A stretch of DNA of 64,000 nt, taken from positions 124,001 through 188,000 of the forward strand of contig NZ_BEWB01000008.1 of NCBI RefSeq assembly GCF_003112555.1, written 5' to 3'. Below the pieces are notes generated by a model. The model was not told where the DNA came from and ran no database searches. It saw nothing but the letters and a program-made list of their open reading frames with translations. The stretch's first letter is position 1; every line of letters begins with the position of its first letter. A program made the position numbers and the translations under genes. Source of the stretch: Streptomyces coelicoflavus. Lineage in GTDB: Bacteria > Actinomycetota > Actinomycetes > Streptomycetales > Streptomycetaceae. Shown in pieces: positions 1 through 9,259 of the stretch.

Positions 1-305
1 ACTCCCTCGGCGAGCGCCACCCGTTCGTCGTCGGCCCGCCCCTGGAGGCCGCCGACGCGGATCGCGGAGAACACGAAGTCGGCGCCGCGCAGCGCCTCGT
101 CCAGGTCGGTCGTCGCGGTCACCGCCGGCGCGTCGGGCACCGGGGCCGCCTGCTCGGCCAGTACCCGGGTCATCGCCGTCAGCCGGGACGCGTCCGTGTC
201 GTACAGGACGACGTCGGTCACGCGCCCCTCGGCGCGGTCCCCGAGCAGCGCCCCGTACACGAGCGGCACGCGGAATCCGCCGCCGCCCAGCATCGTCAGC
301 CTCAC
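1..305 (-). CDS. glycoside hydrolase family 4 enzyme (6-phospho-beta-glucosidase type), 5' part
   Basis: This is the first ~101 residues of a GH4 enzyme, cut off by the window edge. A GTG at 305-303 opens the frame, with an in-frame ATG four codons on. The start carries an NAD-binding loop (MLGGGGFRVP), then VLYDTD, where the acidic residue would hold the NAD ribose, then FSAIRVGG, a stretch usual in GH4. Family members cleave phosphorylated or plain glycosides in the cytoplasm by an NAD- and metal-assisted redox mechanism. The metal ligands lie beyond the edge, so substrate cannot be judged. It is divergent from the GH16 glucanase, and the shared ~395 bp holds a sugar-type operator, which suggests a role in beta-glucoside use. 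Confidence 0.75.
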   Translation of the reverse strand, partial: MRLTMLGGGGFRVPLVYGALLGDRAEGRVTDVVLYDTDASRLTAMTRVLAEQAAPVPDAPAVTATTDLDEALRGADFVFSAIRVGGLQGRADDERVALAEG

Positions 306-556
306 GTCCGCACCCTTCCGTCGCCGGCCGCACTCCCGTCCGGCGCCGATCATGGCACGGCGGAGCGCCGGCCCGCGTGCACCCGCCCTGGCCCGAGTAC
401 GGCGCACCGGCGTCACGGTGAGCGGCCGCCAGGTCACCACGAGGCGCGCTGTCGGTGGCCACCCCGGTGCACGGCCCGGCCCGGCACTTTCGTGACGTTC
501 ACGACGTTCACGGGCTGAACTCCCCGGCCCCGCAACGACTTTCTCGGCTTCACCTC

Positions 557-585
557 TTGACGGCGGAGGCGGCCGGGAGCAGATT
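557..585 (+). promoter_or_regulatory. candidate promoter of the GH16 gene
   Basis: A TTGACG -35 box lies at 557-562 and a CAGATT -10-like box at 580-585, with a 17-nt spacer. The predicted start site falls next to the palindrome at 596-609. The rest of the 306-700 intergenic stretch shows no gene. Confidence 0.5.
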
Positions 586-595
586 GGCCGCACTC

Positions 596-609
596 TGAGA
601 GCGCTCTCA
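596..609. promoter_or_regulatory. LacI-family (CebR-like) operator palindrome
   Basis: TGAGAGCGCTCTCA is a perfect 14-bp palindrome. It differs from the CebR box of Streptomyces (TGGGAGCGCTCCCA, from memory) by one symmetric base pair. It sits just after the predicted -10 box, where a repressor would block transcription of the GH16 gene. I infer induction by a beta-glucan oligosaccharide. Confidence 0.65.
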
Positions 610-700
610 AAGGCAAGACCTCCTCCCCGGAGTCCCCAGAGCCCCCGGAGCGCGCTCGGGCGTACCGCTTCCCACTCCCGCATCGAGAGGCGACCCCCAC

Positions 701-2101
701 ATGAGTCAGACATCCGGCAACCCGCCCAGACGCCGGCCGCTGCGCCGGGCGCTGGTGGCCGTCGTCGGCACGCTCGGTCTCGCCGCGGCGGCGACGGCCG
801 TGACCGGTCCGTCCGCGGGCGCGGCCGTGCCCCCGCCCCCGTCCGGCTGGACGCAGGTCTTCGCCGACGACTTCGACGGCGCGGCCGGCTCCGGCGTGAA
901 CACCGCGAACTGGCAGTACGACACCGGCACCTCGTACCCCGGCGGCCCCGCCAACTGGGGCACCGGCGAGATCGAGACGATGACGTCGTCCCCGGACAAC
1001 GTCTCCCTCGACGGCAGCGGCAACCTGCGCATCACCCCGCGGCGCGACGGCGCCGGCAACTGGACCTCGGGCCGCATCGAGACGAAGCGCGCGGACTTCG
1101 AGCCCCCGGCCGGCGGCAAGCTGCGCGTGGAGGCCCGCATCCAGGTCCCGAACGTCACCGGGGCGGCGGCCAAGGGCTACTGGCCGGCGTTCTGGATGCT
1201 CGGCTCGCCCTACCGGGGCAACTACTGGAACTGGCCCGGTGTCGGCGAGATCGACATCATGGAGAACACGCAGGGTCTCAACACGGTGTGGGCCACGCTG
1301 CACTGCGGCACCTCGCCCGGCGGCCCCTGCAACGAGACCAGCGGCATCGGCGGCAACACCCCGTGTCCCGGCGCCACCTGCCAGGCGGGCTTCCACACCT
1401 ACCGGGTGGAGTGGGACCGTTCGACGAGCGTCGAGGAGATCCGCTTCTACGTCGACGGCAACAACTTCCACACCGTCCGCGCCAACCAGGTCGACGCGAC
1501 GACCTGGGCGAACGCCACGAACCACGGCTACTTCATCATCCTCAACGTGGCGATGGGCGGCGGCTTCCCGGACGCCTTCGGCGGCGGCCCGGACGGCGGC
1601 ACCCAGCCCGGCCACTCCATGCTCGTGGACTACGTCCAGGTGCTGTCGGCCGGTGGGAGCGGTACCACGCCACCGCCGACCGGCGGTGACCGCGACGCGT
1701 ACAGCGCCATCGAGGCCGAGTCGTACGACGCCCAGTCCGGCACGATGACCGAGGGCAGCTCGGACTCGGGCGGCGGGAGCAACCTCGGCGCCCTCGCGAA
1801 CGGCGACTGGGTGCAGTACAAGGGCGTGGAGTTCGGTTCGAGCGCGGCGACCCAGTTCAAGGCCCGGGTGGCGAGCGGTGCGGCCGCCGGGGTCAGCGGA
1901 CTGGTCGAGGTGCGCCTGGACAGCCGCTCCAGCACGCCGGTCGGCAGCTTCGCCGTGGGCAACACGGGCGGCTGGCAGTCGTGGCGCACGATCCCCGCGA
2001 ACATCACCCCGGTGACCGGCACCCACGACGTCTACCTGACCTTCACCAGCGGCCAGCCCGCCGACTTCGTGAACGTGAACTGGTTCGGCTTCGGTCACTG
2101 A
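701..2101 (+). CDS. secreted GH16 beta-glucanase with C-terminal CBM6
   Basis: The 466-residue protein starts with an Arg-rich signal peptide (RRRPLRRAL then a hydrophobic stretch and AGA-AV cleavage area near residue 43). The GH16 domain covers about 45-315 and contains the catalytic motif GEIDIMEN near residues 181-188, whose two Glu residues are nucleophile and acid/base. A short Gly/Thr/Pro linker (GGSGTTPPPTGG) leads to a CBM6-like beta-sandwich from about 328 to the end (IEAESYD..., NGDWVQYKG). GH16 enzymes of this layout are laminarinases cutting 1,3-beta-glucan outside the cell. A GAGAGG ribosome site precedes the ATG. The operator upstream suggests sugar-inducible expression. Confidence 0.9.
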   Translation: MSQTSGNPPRRRPLRRALVAVVGTLGLAAAATAVTGPSAGAAVPPPPSGWTQVFADDFDGAAGSGVNTANWQYDTGTSYPGGPANWGTGEIETMTSSPDNVSLDGSGNLRITPRRDGAGNWTSGRIETKRADFEPPAGGKLRVEARIQVPNVTGAAAKGYWPAFWMLGSPYRGNYWNWPGVGEIDIMENTQGLNTVWATLHCGTSPGGPCNETSGIGGNTPCPGATCQAGFHTYRVEWDRSTSVEEIRFYVDGNNFHTVRANQVDATTWANATNHGYFIILNVAMGGGFPDAFGGGPDGGTQPGHSMLVDYVQVLSAGGSGTTPPPTGGDRDAYSAIEAESYDAQSGTMTEGSSDSGGGSNLGALANGDWVQYKGVEFGSSAATQFKARVASGAAAGVSGLVEVRLDSRSSTPVGSFAVGNTGGWQSWRTIPANITPVTGTHDVYLTFTSGQPADFVNVNWFGFGH

Positions 2102-2129
2102 GCGGCATCCGGCCCCCGCAGGAGGGCGC

Positions 2130-2156
2130 GAGGGCCCCACGCGACGTGGGGCCCTC
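2130..2156. terminator. strong bidirectional hairpin between GH16 and AraC genes
   Basis: An 11-bp perfect stem GAGGGCCCCAC / GTGGGGCCCTC with a GCGAC loop lies between two convergent genes, 29 bp after the GH16 stop. It probably ends both transcripts. Confidence 0.8.
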
Positions 2157-2179
2157 CGTCGCGTCCGGGACCGGTCCGC

Positions 2180-3118
2180 TCAGCGCAGCTCCGCCCGGAA
2201 GGCCGCCGGCGTCTGGTCCGTGTGCTGCTGGAAGAACTTGGAGAAGTTGGCCGCGTCCGGGAAGCCGACGGCCGCGCCGACCCGGCCGATCGGCATCTCG
2301 GTGTGGGCGAGGAGCCGCTTGGCCTCCAGGACGACGCGCTTGTCGATGAACCCCTTGGGCGTCTCGCCGGTGGCGGCGCGCACCGCGCGGACCAGGGTGC
2401 GGCGGGAGTAACCGAGCGCGTCGGCGTAGGCGCTGACGCTGTGGTTGGTGGCGAAGCCCCGCTCGACGGCGTTCCGGAAGAGGGTGAAGGTGGTGTCCCC
2501 CGGCGCGTCCGCCCTCCCTTCCCGCGCGGAGCCGGCCGCGAGATGGGCCAGGCGCAGCAGGAACGCGGACAGCGTGTGGCGCAGTACGGCGGTGTGCAGG
2601 CTCAGCGGCAGGGTGGCCGCGTCCTCGTACTCGCGCCGCAACTGGTCGAGCGCCGCCGTCAGTCCGGCGAGGCGTGCCTCGTCGGGGTGGAGCAGCGGCG
2701 GCAGGTCGTAGCGGTAGAGGCCGGTGGCCTCGACGGTGGCGCGGGGCAGGAAGCCGGGCTGCATGGTGAGCACCGTTCCGCGGTACTCGCTCCCGGGCGC
2801 GAAGCGGTGGACCTGTCCGGGACGGATCCACAGCAGATCGCCGGCCGACGCCTCGTACTCGGCGAAGTCGATCATGTGACGGACCGGGCCGCCGGTGAAG
2901 AGCATGACGATGTGGAAGTCGATGCGGTGCACGCGGTGCAGCGGGGCGTGCGCGTGCCAGGTGCGGCCGGCGCCCATGGGCCCGACCTGCATGCCGACTC
3001 CGAGGAGGCTGAGATCGACCGGGAAGGGGAACGTTCTGATCCCGTCGCCGCCCTTGCCGTCACCGCCCTTGCCGTCGGCACTCCGGCCGCCGCCGTTGTG
3101 GATGCTTTCGTCCGCCAT
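2180..3118 (-). CDS. AraC-family transcriptional regulator with cupin sensor domain
   Basis: A 312-residue regulator. Residues ~35-150 look like the cupin ligand-binding half (LLWIRPGQVHRFAPG). The last ~100 residues carry two helix-turn-helix motifs: SVSAYADALGYSRRTLVRAVRAATG, and the second with VGAAVGFPDAANFSKFFQQHTDQTP, typical of AraC proteins. The first 25 residues include a GKGGDG repeat of no clear role. It is divergent from the transketolase operon (157 bp between starts) and convergent with the GH16 gene, so it could regulate either neighbour or an unlinked sugar pathway. Ligand unknown. Confidence 0.85.
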   Translation of the reverse strand: MADESIHNGGGRSADGKGGDGKGGDGIRTFPFPVDLSLLGVGMQVGPMGAGRTWHAHAPLHRVHRIDFHIVMLFTGGPVRHMIDFAEYEASAGDLLWIRPGQVHRFAPGSEYRGTVLTMQPGFLPRATVEATGLYRYDLPPLLHPDEARLAGLTAALDQLRREYEDAATLPLSLHTAVLRHTLSAFLLRLAHLAAGSAREGRADAPGDTTFTLFRNAVERGFATNHSVSAYADALGYSRRTLVRAVRAATGETPKGFIDKRVVLEAKRLLAHTEMPIGRVGAAVGFPDAANFSKFFQQHTDQTPAAFRAELR

Positions 3119-3207
3119 GTCCTTCTCGCGCCGTCCCGCCCGTACGCCCCGCGGCCGGGGCGTGTCCCAGTTTCACCACAGGCTGGCACACCTCGACCTT
3201 CACTCCC

Positions 3208-3222
3208 AAAAGTCAGACTTTT
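3208..3222. promoter_or_regulatory. AT-rich palindrome upstream of the pentose-phosphate operon
   Basis: AAAAGT-cag-ACTTTT is a perfect 6-bp inverted repeat 54 bp before the tkt start, followed at once by AAGTTTGAAC, which repeats part of the half-site. Such an AT-rich patch stands out in this GC-rich DNA. It is a good operator candidate for the divergent araC gene or another regulator. I could not assign a clear -10/-35 pair. Confidence 0.45.
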
Positions 3223-3275
3223 AAGTTTGAACACGTCAGACCAGCTACTCCGCTCCGATCGAGGATTTCTTGAAG

Positions 3276-5372
3276 ATGAGCACGCAGTCGAGCAAGCAGA
3301 CAGTGGACAGCGCGGACCGCTTCGAATGGACCGAACTCGACCGGCGTGCCGTCGACACCGCCCGTGTCCTCGCGGCCGATGCCGTACAGAAGGTGGGGAA
3401 CGGCCACCCCGGCACGGCGATGGCCCTCGCCCCGGCCGCATACACGATCTTTCAGAAGGTGATGCGTCACGACCCCGCCGATCCCGAGTGGACCGGCCGT
3501 GACCGCTTCGTCCTCTCCCCCGGCCACACCTCGCTGACCCTCTACACCCAGCTCTTCCTGGCCGGCTACGAGGTGGAGCTGGACGACCTCAAGGCCTTCC
3601 GCGCGCACGGCTCGAAGACGCCGGGCCACCCGGAGTACGGGCACACGGCGGGCGTGGAGACCACCACGGGACCGCTGGGCCAGGGCGTGGCCAACGCGGT
3701 GGGCATGGCGATGGCCGCCCGCTACGAGCGCGGCCTGTTCGACCCGCGGGCGCCCGAGGGCGAGTCCCCCTTCGACCACACGGTCTGGGCGATCGTCAGC
3801 GACGGCGACCTCCAGGAGGGCGTCTCCGCCGAGGCGTCGTCGATGGCCGGCCACCAGCGGCTCGGCAACCTCGTCCTCCTCTACGACGACAACCACATCT
3901 CCATCGAGGGCGACACGGCGACCGCGTTCTCCGAGGACGTGCTGAAGCGGTACGAGGCCTACGGCTGGCACACGCAGCGCATCGAGCCCGCCGAGAGCGG
4001 CGACGTGGACGTGCACGCGCTGCACGCGGCGCTGACGGCGGCGAAGGCCGAGACCGGACGCCCCTCCATCATCGCCATGCGCACGATCATCGCCTGGCCC
4101 GCCCCGAACGCCCGGAACACCGAGGCCTCCCACGGCTCCGCCCTCGGCGCGGACGAGGTCGCCGCCACCAAGCGCGTCCTCGGTTTCGACCCGGAGCGGT
4201 CCTTCGAGGTCGCCGAGGAGGTCCTCGCCCACACCCGGCGGGCCCTGGACCGGGGCGCGGAGGCGCACGCCGCCTGGGACAAGCGGATCGCCGCCTGGCG
4301 CGACGCCGCCCCCGAGCACGCGGCGCTCTTCGACCGCGTGGTCGCCGGCCGGCTGCCCGAGGGCTGGGAGGACACCCTGCCGGTGTTCGAGACCGGCAAG
4401 GCGGTCGCCACCCGCGCCGCCTCCGGCAAGGTCCTCCAGGCGCTCGGCCCGGTGCTGCCCGAACTGTGGGGCGGCTCCGCCGACCTGGCCGGCTCGAACA
4501 ACACGACCATCGACAAGACGTCGTCCTTCCTCCCGGCGGGCAACCCGCTTCCCGAGGCCGACCCGTACGGCCGCACGGTCCACTTCGGCATCCGCGAGTT
4601 CTCCATGGCCGCGGAGATGAACGGCATCGCCCTGCACGGCAACACGCGGGTCTACGGCGGCACCTTCCTGGTCTTCTCCGACTACATGCGCAACGCGGTC
4701 CGCATGTCCGCGCTGATGCAGCTGCCCGTGACGTACGTGTGGACGCACGACTCCGTCGGCCTGGGCGAGGACGGACCGACCCACCAGCCGGTCGAGCACC
4801 TGGCCTCCCTGCGCGCCGTCCCCGGTCTCAACGTGGTCCGCCCGGCCGACGCCAACGAGACGGTGACCGTGTGGGCCGAGATCCTGAGGCGCCACTCCAC
4901 CCACCCGGCGCCGCACGGTCTCGCCCTCACCCGCCAGGGCGTACCGACGTACGCGCCGGACCCGGACGCGGCGCGCGGCGGGTACGTCCTCGCCGACGCC
5001 TCCACCGGCGCCCCGGACGTCGTCCTGATCGCCACCGGCTCCGAGGTGCAGCTCGCGATGGCCGCGCGGGAGGCTCTGGAGGCCGAGGGCACGGCCACGC
5101 GCGTGGTGTCGATGCCCTCCGTGGAGTGGTTCGAGGAGCAGCCCCGTGCGTACCGCGAGAGCGTGCTGCCGCCGTCGGTGCGGGCCCGGGTGGCCGTGGA
5201 GGCCGGGATCGGCCTGACCTGGCACCGGTTCGTCGGGGACGCGGGCCGCATCGTCTCCCTGGAGCACTTCGGCGCCTCCGCCGACGCGAAGACCCTGTTC
5301 ACCGAGTTCGGCTTCACCGCCGAGCACGTGGCCGCCGCCGCCAGGGAATCCCTGGCCGCCGCCCGCGGCTGA
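3276..5372 (+). CDS. tkt: transketolase
   Basis: Transketolase moves two-carbon units between sugar phosphates with thiamine diphosphate. The ~698-residue protein has all the family landmarks: GNGHPGTAM near the start, the ThDP-binding GDG...N motif (SDGDLQEGVSAEASSMAGH ... YDDNHISIEGDT, near residues 170-210), the pyrimidine domain with FGIREFSM and the C-terminal domain. I prefer the ATG at 3276, 10 nt after GAGGA; a TTG two codons earlier is also possible. It opens an operon with tal (34 nt later), zwf, opcA, pgi and gnd. The set looks like the second, paralogous pentose-phosphate copy that streptomycetes carry, so it may be used in particular growth phases. Confidence 0.95.
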   Translation: MSTQSSKQTVDSADRFEWTELDRRAVDTARVLAADAVQKVGNGHPGTAMALAPAAYTIFQKVMRHDPADPEWTGRDRFVLSPGHTSLTLYTQLFLAGYEVELDDLKAFRAHGSKTPGHPEYGHTAGVETTTGPLGQGVANAVGMAMAARYERGLFDPRAPEGESPFDHTVWAIVSDGDLQEGVSAEASSMAGHQRLGNLVLLYDDNHISIEGDTATAFSEDVLKRYEAYGWHTQRIEPAESGDVDVHALHAALTAAKAETGRPSIIAMRTIIAWPAPNARNTEASHGSALGADEVAATKRVLGFDPERSFEVAEEVLAHTRRALDRGAEAHAAWDKRIAAWRDAAPEHAALFDRVVAGRLPEGWEDTLPVFETGKAVATRAASGKVLQALGPVLPELWGGSADLAGSNNTTIDKTSSFLPAGNPLPEADPYGRTVHFGIREFSMAAEMNGIALHGNTRVYGGTFLVFSDYMRNAVRMSALMQLPVTYVWTHDSVGLGEDGPTHQPVEHLASLRAVPGLNVVRPADANETVTVWAEILRRHSTHPAPHGLALTRQGVPTYAPDPDAARGGYVLADASTGAPDVVLIATGSEVQLAMAAREALEAEGTATRVVSMPSVEWFEEQPRAYRESVLPPSVRARVAVEAGIGLTWHRFVGDAGRIVSLEHFGASADAKTLFTEFGFTAEHVAAAARESLAAARG

Positions 5373-5406
5373 GCCCCCTGCGAACCCTGCGAAGCAGAAA
5401 GAGAAG

Positions 5407-6552
5407 ATGATCACTGTGACCGAAGCAACCGCGACCGCGGGAGCACTGCGGCGCCTGGCCGACCAGGGCGTGTCCGTCTGGCTGGACGACCTGTCGCGGC
5501 GGCGGATCGAGTCCGGCAACCTCGCCGAGCTGATCCGGACGAAGAACGTCGTCGGCGTCACCACCAACCCGTCGATCTTCCAGGCCGCCATCGGCTCCGG
5601 CGAGGGCTACGAGGAGCAGCTCGCCGACCTCGCCACCCGCGGCGTCACCGTGGACGAGGCGGTCCGGATGATGACCACCGCCGACGTCCGCGCCGCCGCC
5701 GACGTGCTGCGCGAGGTGTACGACGCGACCGGCGGCCGGGACGGCCGGGTCTCGATCGAGGTCGACCCGCGTCTCGCCCACGACACCCGGGCCACGGTCG
5801 CCGAGGCCCGGCAGCTGGCCTGGCTGGTCGACCGCCCCAACGTGATGATCAAGATCCCGGCGACGAAGGCCGGCCTCCCGGCGATCACCGAGGTCATAGG
5901 CGCCGGTATCAGCGTCAACGTCACCCTGATCTTCTCCCTGGAGCGCTACCGCGAGGTCATGGACGCCTACCTCTCCGGTCTGGAGATGGCGCAGGCGGCC
6001 GGGATCGACCTGGCCGGCATCCACTCGGTCGCGTCCTTCTTCGTCTCCCGCGTCGACAGCGAGATCGACAAGCGGCTGTCGCTGCTGGGCACCGACGAGG
6101 CGCTCGGCCTGCGCGGAAAGGCCGCGCTGGCGAACGCGCGACTGGCCTACGAGGCGTACGAGAACGTCTTCGCGGGCGACCGTTTCACCGCCCTCGCGGG
6201 GGCCCGCGCCAACCCCCAGCGTCCCCTGTGGGCGTCGACCGGGGTGAAGGACCCGGCATTCCGGGACACCCTGTACGTGGAGGAGCTGGTCGCTCCCGGC
6301 ACCGTGAACACGATGCCGGAGGCCACCCTGGACGCCGCCGCCGATCACGGCGAGGTCCGGGGCGACACGGTCACCGGCGGGTACGCCCAGGCCCGGGCCG
6401 ACCTCGCGGCGGTGGAGCGGCTCGGCGTGTCGTACGACGAGGTGGTGGAGCAGTTGGAGCGAGAGGGCGTGGCGAAGTTCGAGGCGGCCTGGGACGACCT
6501 GCTCGCCGCCGTGACGAAGTCCCTCGACAGCAAGGGAGTTGACGGGGAATGA
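5407..6552 (+). CDS. tal: transaldolase
   Basis: A 381-residue transaldolase of the long actinobacterial/plant type. It moves a dihydroxyacetone unit between sugar phosphates. The Schiff-base lysine is in NVMIKIPATKAG (about K148). VTTNPSIFQAAI and SVNVTLIFSLERY are the other conserved blocks. AAAGAGAAG precedes the ATG; a GTG three codons in is a weaker alternative. The stop overlaps the zwf start by ATGA, so translation of the two is coupled. Confidence 0.95.
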   Translation: MITVTEATATAGALRRLADQGVSVWLDDLSRRRIESGNLAELIRTKNVVGVTTNPSIFQAAIGSGEGYEEQLADLATRGVTVDEAVRMMTTADVRAAADVLREVYDATGGRDGRVSIEVDPRLAHDTRATVAEARQLAWLVDRPNVMIKIPATKAGLPAITEVIGAGISVNVTLIFSLERYREVMDAYLSGLEMAQAAGIDLAGIHSVASFFVSRVDSEIDKRLSLLGTDEALGLRGKAALANARLAYEAYENVFAGDRFTALAGARANPQRPLWASTGVKDPAFRDTLYVEELVAPGTVNTMPEATLDAAADHGEVRGDTVTGGYAQARADLAAVERLGVSYDEVVEQLEREGVAKFEAAWDDLLAAVTKSLDSKGVDGE

Positions 6553-8327
6553 GCGAGGAGCTTCCCGCTGGGGCGCCCCAGGAGACCAAGGCGACGAAGG
6601 AAGCCAAGGAGACCCGGACGGCCCAGGAGGCGGCGGGACCGCTGCACGCGGAGGAGGCCGAGGAGGCCCGCGCCGCCGAGGCGGCGAAGGCGCCCGGCCG
6701 GGCGAAGGCTCCCCGGGGCGCGAAGAAGTCCGCGACGGACCGCGCCGCCAAGGGGGCGAAGGGCAAGGGCGCGGCCGGAGCGGGCGTCGAGCCGATGGCA
6801 CCGCTCGACTGGAGCAACCCGCTGCGCGATCCCCAGGACCGCCGTCTGCCCCGTATCGCGGGACCCTCCGGACTGGTCATCTTCGGCGTCACCGGTGACC
6901 TGTCCCGCCGCAAGCTGATGCCGGCCGTGTACGACCTGGCCAACCGCGGCCTGCTGCCGCCGGGCTTCTCGCTCGTCGGCTTCGCCCGCCGGGACTGGGA
7001 GGACCAGGACTTCGCCCAGGTGGTGCACGACGCGGTCAAGGAGCACGCGCGCACGCCGTTCCGCGAGGAGGTCTGGCAGCAGCTCTCCGAGGGCATGCGG
7101 TTCATCCCCGGCGACTTCGACGACGACAACGCGTTCGAACAGCTGCGCAAGGCGGTCGAGGAGCTGGACGCCTCCCGCGGCACCAGCGGCAACTACGCCT
7201 TCTACCTCTCCGTGCCGCCGAAGTTCTTCCCGAAGGTCGTCCAGCAGCTCAAGAAGCACGGGCTGACCGACGCCCCGGACGGTTCCTGGCGCCGCGCGGT
7301 GATCGAGAAGCCGTTCGGCCACGACCTGGGCAGCGCCCGCGACCTGAACGCGCTGGTCCACGAGGTGTTCGACCCGGAGCAGGTCTTCCGCATCGACCAC
7401 TACCTGGGCAAGGAGACCGTCCAGAACATCCTGGCGCTGCGCTTCGCCAACCAGATGTACGAGCCGATCTGGAACCGGTCCTACGTGGACCACGTGCAGA
7501 TCACCATGGCCGAGGACATCGGCATCGGCGGCCGGGCCGGCTACTACGACGGCATCGGCGCCGCGCGTGACGTCATCCAGAACCACCTGCTCCAGCTCAT
7601 GGCCCTGACCGCCATGGAGGAGCCGGCCGCCTTCGACGCGCGGTCGCTGCTCACCGAGAAGCTGAAGGTGCTGCGGGCCGTGCGGCTGCCCGACGACCTG
7701 GGCGAGCACACGGTGCGCGGGCAGTACGCGGGCGGCTGGCAGGGCGGCGCGCAGGTGCCCGGCTATCTGGAGGAGGAGGGCATCGACCCGGCCTCCACCA
7801 CTGACACCTACGCGGCGATCAAGCTGGGCGTCGACAACCGCCGCTGGGCGGGCGTCCCCTTCTACCTGCGCACCGGCAAGCGCCTGGGCCGCCGCGTCAC
7901 CGAGATCGCGGTCGTCTTCCAGCGCGCCCCGCACTCCCCCTTCGACTCCACCGCCACGGAGGAGCTGGGCGAGAACGCCATCGTCATCCGCGTCCAGCCC
8001 GACGAGGGCATGACGGTGCGCTTCGGTTCCAAGGTGCCGGGCACGTCGATGGAGATCAGGGACGTGTCGATGGACTTCGCCTACGGCGAGTCCTTCACCG
8101 AGTCCAGCCCGGAGGCGTACGAACGGCTGATCCTGGACGTCCTCCTGGGGGACGCCAACCTGTTCCCGCGCCACCAGGAGGTGGAAGAGTCCTGGCGGAT
8201 CCTCGACCCGATCGAGGAGTACTGGGCCTCGCACGACAAGCCCGCGCAGTACGCGTCGGGCGGCTGGGGACCCCGGGAAGCGGACGAGATGCTCGCACGA
8301 GACGGACGGAGCTGGCGCAGGCCATGA
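6549..8327 (+). CDS. zwf: glucose-6-phosphate 1-dehydrogenase with long charged N-terminal extension
   Basis: It oxidises glucose 6-phosphate to 6-phosphogluconolactone, making NADPH. The NADP loop GVTGDLSRRK is near residue 115 and the active-site RIDHYLGKE near 281. Usual family length is about 490-510; this one has 592. The extra ~85 N-terminal residues are nearly all Ala, Lys, Glu, Thr and Gly (AKAPGRAKAPRGAKK and similar), a low-complexity charged tail. The start overlaps the tal stop by ATGA. An internal ATG at 6793 would give a standard-length enzyme, but has no clear ribosome site. No 6-phosphogluconolactonase gene is in the operon. Confidence 0.92.
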   Translation: MSEELPAGAPQETKATKEAKETRTAQEAAGPLHAEEAEEARAAEAAKAPGRAKAPRGAKKSATDRAAKGAKGKGAAGAGVEPMAPLDWSNPLRDPQDRRLPRIAGPSGLVIFGVTGDLSRRKLMPAVYDLANRGLLPPGFSLVGFARRDWEDQDFAQVVHDAVKEHARTPFREEVWQQLSEGMRFIPGDFDDDNAFEQLRKAVEELDASRGTSGNYAFYLSVPPKFFPKVVQQLKKHGLTDAPDGSWRRAVIEKPFGHDLGSARDLNALVHEVFDPEQVFRIDHYLGKETVQNILALRFANQMYEPIWNRSYVDHVQITMAEDIGIGGRAGYYDGIGAARDVIQNHLLQLMALTAMEEPAAFDARSLLTEKLKVLRAVRLPDDLGEHTVRGQYAGGWQGGAQVPGYLEEEGIDPASTTDTYAAIKLGVDNRRWAGVPFYLRTGKRLGRRVTEIAVVFQRAPHSPFDSTATEELGENAIVIRVQPDEGMTVRFGSKVPGTSMEIRDVSMDFAYGESFTESSPEAYERLILDVLLGDANLFPRHQEVEESWRILDPIEEYWASHDKPAQYASGGWGPREADEMLARDGRSWRRP

Positions 8328-9259
8328 GGATCGACCTGACCGACACCACGGCAAGCAAGATCAACAAGGCGTTGGTGCAGGGCCGCCGGGCCATCGGCAC
8401 CCCGGCCGTGGGCATGGTGCTCACGCTGGTCATCGTGACGGACGAGGAGAACGCCTACGACGCGATCAAGGCCGCCGAGGAGGCCTCGCACGAGCACCCC
8501 TCGCGCACCCTGGTCGTCATCAAGCGCCACCCCCGCAACCTGCGCGACCGCACCCGCTCGCACCTCGACGCCGAGGTCCGGGTCGGCTCCGAGGCCGGCA
8601 CCGGCGAGACCGTCGTCCTGCGCATGTACGGCGAGGTGTCCGAGCACGCCGACTCGGTGGTGCTGCCGCTGCTGCTGCCGGACGCGCCGGTGGTCGTGTG
8701 GTGGCCGGTGGAGGCGCCGGACAACCCGGCGAAGGACCCGCTGGGCGCGCTGGCCCAGCGCCGGATCACCGACCTCTACACGGTCGAGCGGCCGATGGAG
8801 GTCCTGGAGCGCCGGGTCCGCGCCTACGCCCCCGGCGACACCGACCTCGCCTGGACCCGGCTGACGCTGTGGCGCTCGATGCTGGCGGCGGCCCTGGACC
8901 AGGCCCGGGTGCCGGTGACCTCCGCGGTCGTGGAGGCCGAGGCGGACAACCCGGCCGCCGAGCTGCTGGCCCGCTGGCTGGAGGCGCGCCTCGGCGTCCG
9001 CGTGGACCGCGTGATCACCGACGGACCGGTCGTCACGGCCGTCCGCCTGGGCACGGCGAACGGTGAGATCGTCGTCGACCGTCCGGAGGGCCCGCTCGCC
9101 ACGATGACCCTCCCCGGTCAGCCCCCGCGCTCCGTCGCCCTGAAGGTGCGCCCCACCTCCGAACTCATCGCCGAGGAGCTCAGGCGCCTCGACGCCGACG
9201 AGATGTACGCCGTCGCCCTGCGCGGCGAGGCCGGCAAGGAGACTCCCGTTCATGTCTGA
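8324..9259 (+). CDS. opcA: glucose-6-phosphate dehydrogenase assembly protein OpcA
   Basis: A 311-residue OpcA, the redox-sensitive activator that actinobacterial and cyanobacterial G6PDH needs for full activity. The start (MRIDLTDTTASKINKALVQGR) and the middle (VVWWPVEAPDNPAKDPLGALAQRRITD) are typical. It overlaps zwf by ATGA and pgi by 8 nt, so stoichiometry with Zwf is probably set by coupled translation. Confidence 0.93.
   Translation: MRIDLTDTTASKINKALVQGRRAIGTPAVGMVLTLVIVTDEENAYDAIKAAEEASHEHPSRTLVVIKRHPRNLRDRTRSHLDAEVRVGSEAGTGETVVLRMYGEVSEHADSVVLPLLLPDAPVVVWWPVEAPDNPAKDPLGALAQRRITDLYTVERPMEVLERRVRAYAPGDTDLAWTRLTLWRSMLAAALDQARVPVTSAVVEAEADNPAAELLARWLEARLGVRVDRVITDGPVVTAVRLGTANGEIVVDRPEGPLATMTLPGQPPRSVALKVRPTSELIAEELRRLDADEMYAVALRGEAGKETPVHV

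Noticed and set aside
434..2140. Long antisense frame across the GH16 gene
   Set aside because: Typical high-GC shadow rich in Arg, Val, Gly and Ala, with no ribosome site or recognisable domain.
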